Shown here one piece after another: positions 29,990-40,300 of a stretch of DNA of 64,000 nucleotides (the first letter of the stretch is position 1; each line of letters opens with the position of its first letter). The position numbers and the translations under genes were made by a program. The stretch covers positions 1 through 64,000 of the forward strand of contig NZ_CAKE01000005.1 in assembly GCF_000296835.1 (NCBI RefSeq). Direction: 5' to 3'. The notes beneath the pieces were generated by a model that saw only the letters and a list, made by a program, of their open reading frames with translations, had not been told where the DNA came from and did not search any database. Source of the stretch: Lactobacillus hominis DSM 23910 = CRBIP 24.179. GTDB taxonomy: Bacteria; Bacillota; Bacilli; Lactobacillales; Lactobacillaceae.

Positions 29990-31465
29990 ATGGCTTGGTT
30001 TAAAAAGAACCGTCAAAAAGCGGTTATTAATTTTATAGATTTAGATAATGATTTAATGAGTATTGCGACTTCCGCAGAATTAACTGGTAAAAGTGGCGAA
30101 ATCGTAGATTACGACCCTAGTCAAGAAATTAAAGATTTACAGGGCAAAGGATACGTTTTAGTTCGTAACCAATTCAACGGTAATGGCCAAGTGCCAAAAT
30201 ACACTGATGATACTGAAGTTTACTTGATTAGCTTTAAGCATGGCGAAAGAAAGGTTAACCCAGATCATCCTTTAACTAAGATTGACAGTGAAGAATACGT
30301 TCATCCAATTCACTTTACTGTTAAGTTTGAAGGAACGCCAACTAAGGTGCGTGATCATGTACAAACTATCAATCGTTTCCGCACTTTAACTGCTGACCGC
30401 ATTACTAATAAACAAATTCCAAATGGTCAATTTGATACTGATTGGCAATTAGAAGCAGATAAGTTTGATGATTTTGAATTGCCAGTTTTACCTGGTGCTC
30501 ATACTAATAAAAAAGTTATCCCGGGACCAGCAGTTGGCGATAAAGATATTACTATCACTGCTCAATATGAGCCAAACGGACACTTAATCCCAGTTGATGA
30601 AAACGGCGATGAAATCATGAATGTGGGCCCATATCAATTTGCTAGCGACAAAGATGATCCAACTAAGGTTGCTGAGAACCAAATTGTTCCTGATATTGAT
30701 GGCTACACTCATGATCAAGAAGTTATCAGTCCTAAAGATCCTGGCAAAGACATGCCTGTAATTTATAAAAAAGTAGTCGAACCAGAACCTGAAGTAAACG
30801 AACCTGATACGTCAGCTGATTTAAACACAGTAAAGCTTGGTCAATTCCAAGATGTGAATAGTCCAAGTATGCCAGATACTAAGCAAGCCGCTCAAACAAT
30901 GGGAATGGACGAATATGTTGATGAAAAGGGCATTGAAAGACGTTCTGATGAACAAATGGCTATCATTAACTTTATCGATTTAGATAATAATGGTAAGCAA
31001 ATTACGTCATCTGGTCCTTTGTATGGCTTACCTGGTGAAGTAATCAACAACCTTTATAGTACAAAAGTACCAATGAAGGCTATTGAAAGAGCTGGCTTTG
31101 AAGTGGTCTTCAACAATTTCGATGGCGAAGGTCAAGAACAAAAATTCAATAATAACCACTTGCTTACTCAAATATTCACTGTTGGTTTGCGCCATAAAAA
31201 TAGTAAGTATAATCAAGATGTTTCAGATACCCAGCTTGATGCCGCAGAACTTGCTCATCGCCAAGCATTAGTGCGCGATAAGATTAATAACTTTGATCCA
31301 AATTCAGCAACTAATGAAAATGAAACTGCGGCTATTATCACTGTAGCCAATGCGACAATGCAATTGTTGAGTATGTTTATTGATAAGAACCAACAAGAAG
31401 CTCAAGCAAAAGCAACAAATGTTGCAGATGAAACAACTAATACAGATCAAGAAGAAAATAACTAA
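29990..31465 (+). CDS. Mub-domain protein without signal peptide, with helical tail
   Basis: A 491-aa protein. After a short basic start (MAWFKKNRQK) come a MucBP-like module (AVINFIDLDNDLMSIATS to YLISFKHG), a B2-like module with the usual GHLIPVDENGDEI linker, an acidic connector (about 265-325), a second MucBP-like module (AIINFIDLDNNGKQITSSG to FTVGLRHK), and a predicted helical tail (about 410-470: AELAHRQALVRDKINNF, ATMQLLSMFIDKNQQEAQ). There is no signal peptide, transmembrane helix or LPXTG. The repeated INFIDLDN motif links it closely to the 766-aa protein at 24.3 kb. The helical tail could mediate oligomerisation. Function unknown; mucin binding is only implied by domain homology, and export is not evident. 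Confidence 0.75.
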   Translation: MAWFKKNRQKAVINFIDLDNDLMSIATSAELTGKSGEIVDYDPSQEIKDLQGKGYVLVRNQFNGNGQVPKYTDDTEVYLISFKHGERKVNPDHPLTKIDSEEYVHPIHFTVKFEGTPTKVRDHVQTINRFRTLTADRITNKQIPNGQFDTDWQLEADKFDDFELPVLPGAHTNKKVIPGPAVGDKDITITAQYEPNGHLIPVDENGDEIMNVGPYQFASDKDDPTKVAENQIVPDIDGYTHDQEVISPKDPGKDMPVIYKKVVEPEPEVNEPDTSADLNTVKLGQFQDVNSPSMPDTKQAAQTMGMDEYVDEKGIERRSDEQMAIINFIDLDNNGKQITSSGPLYGLPGEVINNLYSTKVPMKAIERAGFEVVFNNFDGEGQEQKFNNNHLLTQIFTVGLRHKNSKYNQDVSDTQLDAAELAHRQALVRDKINNFDPNSATNENETAAIITVANATMQLLSMFIDKNQQEAQAKATNVADETTNTDQEENN

Positions 31466-31508
31466 AATTTAAAGCAAAAACAAAACTTGTGAATTGAGTA
31501 CGTTTTAT

Positions 31509-31538
31509 TTGCTTGTTCTTTCAAGTACATGTTATATT
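31509..31538 (+). promoter_or_regulatory. Promoter of an orphan small transcription unit
   Basis: -35 TTGCTT (31509-31514), 18-bp spacer, -10 TATATT (31533-31538). No open reading frame with a ribosome site follows before the terminator at 31626-31659. Confidence 0.5.
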
Positions 31539-31544
31539 GAGCAT

Positions 31545-31659
31545 GGTTAAGGTATAGAAAAGCATTATTCCTAGCTAATAATTTCCCCCATATATTTTAT
31601 AAATCCACGCTAGTTAGGTGATGCAGCCACTCGGAGTTTATCTCTGGGTGGCTTTTTTT
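31545..31659 (+). ncRNA. Candidate small RNA with C-rich loop and intrinsic terminator
   Basis: About 115 nt between a promoter (31509-31538) and a strong terminator (GCCACtCGGAG/CTCtGgGTGGC, 31626-31652, then seven T). An internal stem CCTAGCTA/TAGTTAGG exposes a loop of about 33 nt containing TTTCCCCCAT (31582-31591). That decamer is exactly complementary to the ribosome-site region of the amino-acid permease gene (11533-11542). C-rich unpaired loops that block Shine-Dalgarno sequences are known in Firmicutes trans-acting sRNAs. It is not a family I recognise. It could instead be the leftover leader of the truncated adhesin gene that follows. Confidence 0.45.
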
Positions 31660-31691
31660 GTGCTCTTTTAAAAAATTATTTAATAACAAAA

Positions 31692-34028
31692 ATCACATTT
31701 GATCCCAACGACTCAACTAAGATTACGCCAAATGAGCCAGTTCCGGAAGTTCCAGGATATAAGCCAGTTGTACCGACAATAACTCCAGTAAATCCAGGCG
31801 AGCCAACTAAAGTAATTTACACGCCAGATGCAAAGGACCAAACTGTAAAAGTTAATACTGACAATACTGAAATTCCAGGCTTTGCACCGCATGTAATTAC
31901 TGCAAAACCAGGCAGTCAGCTTGATTACAATCCAGATTCGACAATTAAAGAAATTGAAGCAAAGGGCTACAAACTTGACCACAATGACTACGACATTACA
32001 ACGATGCCTAAAAATGGTGGCACTTACCGCATCACATTTGTTCACAACATTATCCATGTAACTCCAGATAACCCAGGTGCTGGTTATAGTGCAAAAGATT
32101 TGGAACACGAAGTGACAAGAACAATTAATTACGTTGGTCCAGATGGCAGTATTCATGAACCTGTTGTTCAAAGTGCTAAGTTTACTGCTTCGGGTTACTA
32201 TGACGAAGTAACTAAGCATTGGGTAAGTGTTTCTGATAGTAAGGTTACTGGACAAGTTGATGGTCCAACTTGGACGCCCGAAAATGAAGAGCTAGCTAAG
32301 GTTGTTTCTCCATCAATTAAAGGGATGCATGTTGTTTCTGTAAGTAGCGATGCCGACGGCAGCGATGTTGCAAGTGCTCAAGTTACTCACCAAAGTCCAA
32401 ATGTTGTCATTACTGTAACTTATGCACCTAATGGCGCAATTGATGAAGGCGGAAAGACCGTGACGGGCAAACAGATTGTTAACTTTGTAGGCCCAGATGG
32501 CAAGCCACTCGTTGCTCCAAATACGCAAACTACTACCTTTACTAAATCTCCTGATGTAGTTGATCCAATTACTCATGAAGTAATTAAAAAAGGTAGCTGG
32601 AAGGAAACTAGTCATACCTTCAAAAACGTTGATTCACCAGTGATTAAAGGATATGTCACACGTGAAACAATCACTAAGGGTGCAACAGTCACTCCAGATG
32701 ATCCTGATAAGGTAATTACGGTTCATTATGAAAAAGTCGGTAAAATCATCCCGGTAACTCCAGACGGTAAGCCGATTCCAAATGTACCAAATCCACCTTA
32801 TGAAAATGATCCAAATAATCCAGCAAAGGTTACTCCAAATGAACCAGTTCCAAATATTCCTGGTTATACTCCAAGCGTGCCAACAGTCACTCCAACTGCT
32901 CCGACTAAGGACACAACTGTAACTTACACTAAGAATGATGAAGATCAAAAAGCCGTTGTTCAATACATCGATCAAGACGAAAATAATAAGATAATTGCAA
33001 CTTCTGGTACTTTAACAGGAAAAGTTGGTACAACAATTGACTATTCAACAACTGAAGAAATTAAGAAGTTAGAGTCTCAAGGCTATGAATTAGTTTCTAA
33101 TGGCTTTAAGGAAGGAGTAAAATTTGAAACTAATGATGGTAAAGAGCAAGTCTTCAAGGTAGTAATGAAGCATGGTTATGCCAAGATCACGCCAGATCAG
33201 CCAAATATCCCAAAGCCAAGCACGCCAATTAACCCAGACGATCCAAATGGTCCAAAGTGGCCAGACGGCGTTTCTAAAGATGACTTGAATAAAGAAATCA
33301 CGAGAACGATCAATTACGTCAATGGATCAGGAACTAAGATTGCTCCATCTGTAGTTCAAAGCGTACACTTTGGCAGAACTGCAATCGTTGATAAAGTAAC
33401 TGGTAAGTTACTCGGCTATAGCACTGATGGCAAAGACCAAGTAACTACAACTGATGGCGACAAGGCATGGCAAGTAATTGGTTCAAATAAATATAAGAGC
33501 GTAGATTCACCAAGCGTTTCTGGCTATACTGATCCTAGCCCAAGTGTGGTTAGTGAAAAGACAGTAGTAGCTAGCGATAAAGATAGCATTGTAAATGTTC
33601 AATACACGCCAGTTTCTACGCCAATTCCTGAGCCGCAACCAGAGCCAACACCGACCCCAACGCCTGAACCGGAACCAACGCCAATTCCACAACCTCATCC
33701 ACAACCAGAGCCGACTCCAGATGAACCAACCCCTCAGCCTGAGCCACAGCCAGAACCAGATGTTCCAGCTCCTCATGGCGAAGATGAGCCAGATAATCCA
33801 AATAATGAAGGCGATAATGTAGTAACTCAAGCTCAACCGCAGACTCCAATTTTGGCTTCGAATAATGGTGAAATCAGTGATAATACTGTTAAGCCACATG
33901 CTCAAGACGAGCAATTGCCACAAACTGGTCAAGCAGATAATGATACTGTCTTGACTGCTGGTTTAGGCCTTAGCTTAGTTGGTTTATTAGGTTTGATCGA
34001 TCCAAAACAAAGAAAAAAGAATAATTAG
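31692..34028 (+). pseudogene. 5'-truncated LPQTG-anchored Mub adhesin
   Basis: Adhesin-like coding sequence begins abruptly near 31695 (TFDPNDSTKITPNEPVPEVP), mid-linker, and runs to an intact C-terminus. The first ATG in frame, at 32004 (674 aa), has no ribosome site and falls inside a MucBP module, so it is not a true start. Modules in order: linker, MucBP (VKVNTDNTEIPGFAPHV), B2 (VTRTINYVGPDGSIHEPVV), B2 (GKQIVNFVGPDGKPLVAP), MucBP (AVVQYIDQDENNKIIATSG), B2 (ITRTINYVNGSGTKIAPSV), a Pro/Glu/Gln wall spanner, LPQTG (33915-33929), helix and QRKKNN. The signal peptide and upstream modules are missing, and the upstream frame stays open only briefly across unrelated AT-rich DNA. Most likely a deletion remnant; it could serve as a donor for recombination with intact paralogues. 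Confidence 0.75.
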
Positions 34029-34070
34029 TATTTAATCTAGATAAAAAGCATCTATCCTGTTTAGATTAGT

Positions 34071-34113
34071 AAAAAGTCTCTTAGGTTATTTTTAACCCAA
34101 GAGGCTTTTTTAT
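34071..34113 (+). terminator. Terminator after the truncated adhesin gene
   Basis: AAAAAGTCTCTT-a-GGTT / AACC-c-AAGAGGCTTTTT, then T-rich. Transcription of the remnant would end here. Confidence 0.85.
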
Positions 34114-34177
34114 TAGATATAGCTTAATTTATTAAATGCTCAATATATTAATTTGAGCCATTATATTTAGAAAAGTA

Positions 34178-34319
34178 GTACTTTATTTTTATATTTGCAT
34201 GGTAAATAAAGAAATAAAAACATTGTAACGCCTTATAAGAGTACAATGACAATACAATATATTAAGTAAATACGTATAGTTTTAATAACGCTTGATATTT
34301 CAAAATGGAGGGGGGTAGA
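34178..34319 (+). promoter_or_regulatory. Long leader region shared with the downstream YSIRK gene
   Basis: Contains GTACTTTATTTTTATATTTG (from 34178) and ACAATATATTAAGT (34254-34267), both matched before the 755-aa gene at 41896 and 41983. A hairpin CATTGT/ACAATG (34221-34248) lies between them. The conserved blocks suggest a common promoter or regulator-binding region, but no consensus sigma-A promoter is clear. Confidence 0.5.
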
Positions 34320-34340
34320 ATGAAATCGTATATGCAATAA
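34320..34340 (+). CDS. Six-codon upstream ORF (leader peptide candidate MKSYMQ)
   Basis: ATG at 34320 is preceded by a very strong ribosome site, GGAGGGGGG, a few bases upstream. It encodes MKSYMQ and stops at TAA 34338-34340, immediately before GAGGAG, the ribosome site of the 2480-aa adhesin (ATG 34355). The arrangement suggests translational coupling or a leader-peptide control. It is too short for any homology argument. Confidence 0.4.
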   Translation: MKSYMQ

Positions 34341-34354
34341 GAGGAGTAAAGAAT

Positions 34355-37300
34355 ATGTTATCAAAAAATAATTATCAAGAAAAACTTCGTAAAATGCAGC
34401 CACGGAAGAATCGGTACTCGATTCGTAAATTTACAGTCGGGGCTGCTTCTGTTTTGATTGGTTTCTTTTTGGCTGGCTTTAGTCAAAACCAAACAGTTAA
34501 AGCTGATACCAATAGTCATACCGATAACGAAATGACGCCACATAAAGCACAAGCAGTTAATTCTAAGGACTTAACCACAGGTGTTGAAGGCAAAAATGTT
34601 AACGTTCAAGAAGTAAATAATGAGAAATTAGCACAAGCTGCCAATGATAATAAAGTAGCTAAAACCGAAAAAGAACATATTTTAGATACTTTACCTACTC
34701 AAGAGTCTAAATCTACAGTTAATAGATCAAAGGAAAATAAAGATGTACTAACAAAGCAAGTTGGAGCAAATTTAGTTGCTAACAAGAAAGATAATCCTGC
34801 TAAAGTTGCTTTAGCTAAATTAGCAGCGGAATCTAAAGAAGCCCAACAACAAAATTTGCGTGGTACTCAAACTGCAGAAGCCAGCGATTGGCAAAGCCTA
34901 GTTAATGCTTTAAATAATGCTAATAACGGTACTATTAACTTAACTGGCGATATTACTGTTGCTAACAAAGGCGCTAATGTTAATGGTATTAATCGTCCAA
35001 ATCCTGTTGTTAATAGCGGTAAGATGAATTTAACTGGCGAAAACATTTCCGGTGGCTTAGTGATTAATGGTCAAGGTCATGCTATTAACTTTGGTGCTAA
35101 TTATCTTAGCTTTACTACTAATAATCAAAAAGATAGTAATCCTTGGGATATTACCTTTAAGAATATGACCATTAATGCCGATGGCTACGATAATTCATGG
35201 TCTACTCTTGGCGGTGCATTTAGCCCAATTTACATGGGTGGAGATGACATAAGAACTGATCTTTTAGCTAACAACAAGGTTACATTTGAAAACGTAACTG
35301 CTGATATTAAAAACGGTGCCTTCTATAACACTACTATGGCTCAACAAACCACTGATAATCCATACACTACGGTAACGTTTAAAGGTAATAACAATATTAC
35401 TTGTGAAGCCGTAAATGTTAAAGGTAACCAACTTTACAATTATTCAAGTGCTGTTTCAGCTTCACATATTATTTTTGTAGATGGTTCTGACACTACCTTT
35501 AATGTAAGTTCAGCTAAGACTAACAACGACCAAAATGCTGGTGGCAACATCTTACGTGCCAAAGTTGAAGATGAAGCAAATGATACTGCTCCAGCAATTG
35601 ACGTCCAACAAGGTGCAACCGTAACCTTGAATGGTAATTCTACAGATGTTAAAGGTATGTTGGTAAATAGAGCCATTACTGGTACAGTTCAAGTGGATGG
35701 TAACTTAAATGCCAAAATGGCTGATGGTCACTCAATGGCTATTTGGGCTGGCAACTTAAACATTGGTAAAAATGGTGTTGTTAATATTAATACTAAGCAA
35801 AGTAACGATGGTAGTGGTATAAATGGCGTAGGTAATTACAATGGTTATCACTTTGCTCCCATTTCATTAGGTGTTGGTTTTGCTGCTAATGTTTCTAATG
35901 CAAATTCAAATGTTTTAGATAACCAAGGTAAGTTAACTATTGTCCGTACTGGTGTTAATAACCAATCTACTTCACCATTAATTTCATTTGGTTCAGGTAA
36001 TGGTACTGGTGCTGAATTTAGCTTAAATGTAGCAGATGGCGCTACGATGGACTTGCAAGATGGTGCAACATCTTCAATCAAAGGTGACTTCACTAATACG
36101 CCTAACATCGGTATCGTAACCATGTGGGGTAACGGTAGTACTAGTGGTTCAGCTGCTTCAACTTATGCCAATATTAACATTAATAATCCAGCTTATGTAA
36201 ACTTCCAACGTACAGGTTCTCAAACTGGTACTTTGCTTCGCCTTGAAAACATGAACAACCACGTTAACATTTCAAGTAACGGCGGAGCTTTACCGTTAGC
36301 TTTATGGGATGAAGCTAATAAGAGCGCAGGTCCTTCATATTACTGGTACATTAACCAATTAAAGAACCAAAACAACTGGGGTGACAATTCTATTTCAGGA
36401 TTTGCTCAAACTGGTAATTCAATCGGTCAAAACAAGAAGGGTGAAATTAAGTTCTTACACTCTAACGGTGATATTACTTTTGCTGGTAGCCAAGCTGGAT
36501 TGAATACTTTCCAATATCAAGATGGTGTTGTAACTCAAGGTCAACCTGCTAAAGGCGTTAAGTATGAAACTCCATACTTGAACAGATTCTTGAATGTCTT
36601 TAACTGGTGGACTCCACAACGTGTTGCTATGGGTACAAACCTTGCATCTGTTGCTAAGCCAACAGATGCACAAAAGTATCAACCACAAACTCAAGTTATC
36701 ACTGGTTATACTGACCAAACCTTAAATGATTTAACTGCCGCAAATGGTATTAGTGGTTATATTAATGAAAATGGTCAACCAGCTACCTTAACTGGCACTA
36801 CTGTTGCTTGGTATAATCCTGCCACTGATGCAGCTGCTTGGACTGAGGCTATGGGCGATCAACCTACTCCAACTAACCCAACTGGAAAGTTAAAAGTTAC
36901 GGATGGTTCTGCATGGGCTAAGGTAACTTATCAAGATGGTACTGTTGATTTTGCTAATATTCCATTAGATATTAAGAGCCAAGCTGAAGAATATAATCCA
37001 CTTGGTCAAAACGTAAATACTATTGTTGGAAGCGAACCATCAGCCAAAGACGGTATTTCTAATACCAGTGATTTGCCAACAAGTGCTCAATACAGTTGGT
37101 CAACTACTCCAGATGTTTCTAAGGCTGGCATTGTTCCATCAATTGTTAATGTAACTTATGATGATGGCTCAATGGACGAAGTTCCAGTAAACGTTATTGT
37201 TAAAGACAGCAAAGGCAATATTCCTGACAAAGCTGGCGATGCTGCTGAAAATGACCCTCAAGGTAAAGAGGTTTCTACAGTTATTGGTAAGCTTCCAGAT

Positions 37301-40300
37301 CCAAATACTGCTGTTGATTGGCCAAAGAATCCAGTAGATGCAGATGGCAAGCCTATTGACCCAACACAAATTAAATATGACTGGTCAACTACACCAGATA
37401 TCTGGACTCAAGGCAATCACCCGGGTGTTGTTAAGGTAACTTACCCAGATGGTACTAATGACTTAGTTCCAACTACAGTTATCGTAACTAATTCTCCAAC
37501 TGGTAAATCAACTACCATCGAACAAGGTGGAGATGTTCCAGATCCATCTACAGTTATTGATTGGACTAACAATGGTCAAGCTCCCAATGGTACTAAGCCA
37601 AATGATCCAAAGGTAACTTATACTTGGGTAGACAAGCCAACAACTACTAACCCAGGTCAGCAAACTGGTACAGTTAAGATTACTTATCCTAACGGTGAAT
37701 CAACTGTTGTCAGAGTTCCAGTTACTGTAACTGCAACTAATAGTTCATATGATCCATTTGCTAAGCACTTAGTTTTACCATATAGCCCAACAGGTGATGG
37801 GGTTCCAGAAGCTGGCTCAGTAATTGAATTGCCAAATGGTGAAACTGCTCCAGCAGGCGTTCAATATACTTGGGGAACTAAACCTGATACCACTAAGCCT
37901 GGTATGCAAACAGCTAATATTATTGCAACTTGGACTACTGATGGTAAGACTAATACTAAGAATATTCCTGTTACAGTTACTGTTGGTTCAATGGCTGGTT
38001 ACTATAATCCAAAGGCAAATGACTTAACTGTTCCTTACAATGCAGATATGAATAAATATCCTGCTAAGAACCAAATTACTGGTCTTCCATCGGGCTTAAA
38101 GACTGATGATGTTTGGGCACCAATGCCTGTAACTTCAGTTGCAGGAACCCAACCAACTATGATCAAAGTAACTTACAGTGATGGTTCATTTGACTACGTT
38201 CCACTTAATGTAACTGTGGAAAATACCGCATATACACCAAGTTACAATCCTGTAAGTGTCAAGCCGGGCCAACAAGTAACTGATAATATTGTTATTCCAG
38301 ATGGTCAAAAGACACCATCAGGCACTAAGTTTACAGCTGGTGAAACTACACCAAATTGGGCAACAGTTGATCCAACTACTGGTACGATTACCCTGAAGCC
38401 AAGTGCTGACGTAACTCCAGGACATTATTTTGTTCCTGTAATAATTGCTGTTCCTGGTAAAGGCAATCAGACTATCACTGCCCCAGTTACTGTAATCGGT
38501 ATGGATCCAGAACATAATACTTACTATGGCAGCCAAAGCATGACTAGTTTTGACATACCAACTATCTCAGTTCACAGAACTACCGATAGCAACCCAATTA
38601 ACGCAGATTTAGCCAAGATTCAAACTATTACTTACTACCAAGATTGGGACGGTAAGGGTAATGCAACTTCTAATTACAAGACATTTACTACATATCAATT
38701 GGAAGGAAATAAGTATGTAAATATTAAAGATCCTTCAGATAGCTTTGCTGCAAATGTCTTCAACTATAGTTGGATGCCAGCAGGTAATGGTGTCTTAACT
38801 CCAAATACCAATTGGAAAGTAACTGCAGATAACACTGATACAATTAAGTACGATATGGGTCAAGCACCTAACTCACTAGAGCAAACTACTGATGGTGAAA
38901 GCTTGCCTGGTAATTCTAAGTGGCGTGTAGAATATAGCTTTAACGATCCTGATTTGTTTGGCTACATAGGACTGAGCAGTCAAAGTTCATGGATGAACAC
39001 TTACTTTGACTTCTATGGTGCTACTACTGGTCAAGCTTTAACCTTCAACCAAAACCAAGACATTTCTAACTTAACTCAAGATCAATACCGTCAATTAATT
39101 GATGTAACTGATCTTGGTCAAGCTGGTTGGAATGGTCAAAATATTAATCCTAATGCACCACAAGTTCTTGCCTACGTTCCAGGTACTGATGCAGCTAAGA
39201 CTTTCTCAATGACTTGGGCACCAAATGGTCAACCTTCAACTAAGGATATTGCTAATGGCGTAAGTGGTACTGTTCGCATTCACTTCAACGATGGTACTTA
39301 TCTTGACGTTAAGGCAAACATCAACGTTGTAGCTGATTCAGATTCTGGTAAGGGTGATCACAATAAGACTGAATTTACTCAAAAGATTGTTTACACTTAT
39401 AATGGTCATGAAGTTGCTTACACAACTATCGATAATATTGCTAAAGGTTCAAGCTTAACCGCTGCTCAATTGAAGAGTGCAATTGATGGCAATGTTCCTG
39501 CAAATTACAATATTGCTACTGGTTACACTTATCCAGGTGCAGTTAACGACATTACAGCTACCCCAGCAGTAATCAATGTTCCGTTAGCTCTTAAAAATGG
39601 TTCACAATTTAACGCCCAAGGTCAAATCGTTTACCAAACTGCTGATGGTACACAAGTAGGTACTGGTGCAACGATCAAGAGTAATATTGGTGATACTTTG
39701 ACTGCTGGATTATTACATGATTTAGCTGATCAAAGTGTTCCAGAAGGTTACACTATTTCTCAATACCCAGGCTCATTTGAAGTAAGTACAAAGAGCTTTA
39801 CTATTCCAGTTATTGTTACAAAGGCAACTCCTGATACACAAAACTTTGCACAAAATATTGTTTACAAGGATGCAGAGGGTAAAGTAATTAGCACATTTAA
39901 CAAGGCAATTACTGGTACCTTTACTTCTAAGACTCCTGCAACTGTTTCAGCTGATGAAATAAAGAACACTATTAATAATGGCGTTCCAAAGAACTGGAAG
40001 ATTGCAACTAGCTACAAGTATCCAGCAGCTGAAACTATTAGCACTAAGACTCCAGCTGACATCATTGTTCTTGTTGAACACGCAACTAAGTACATCACTC
40101 CAACTGATCCAGGCGTAGATCCAACTGATCCTAAGTACAAGAATATGTTCGAGACAGTAACTCGTAAGATTTACCAAACTAAGCCAGGTGAAAATCAAAC
40201 ATTATTTGATACTCAATCCGTAGACTTTGGTAGAAAAGGTGTTGAAGACTTAGTAACTCGCGATGTAACTGGTACAGGCGATTGGCAAGTTGGTAAAATC

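Noticed and set aside
24339-34028. One giant adhesin gene broken into five pieces
   Set aside because: The pieces have separate starts with ribosome sites, a terminator at 26643, and unique N- and C-terminal tails. Simple stop or frameshift removal does not join them. Only the 31.7-34.0 kb piece is clearly truncated.
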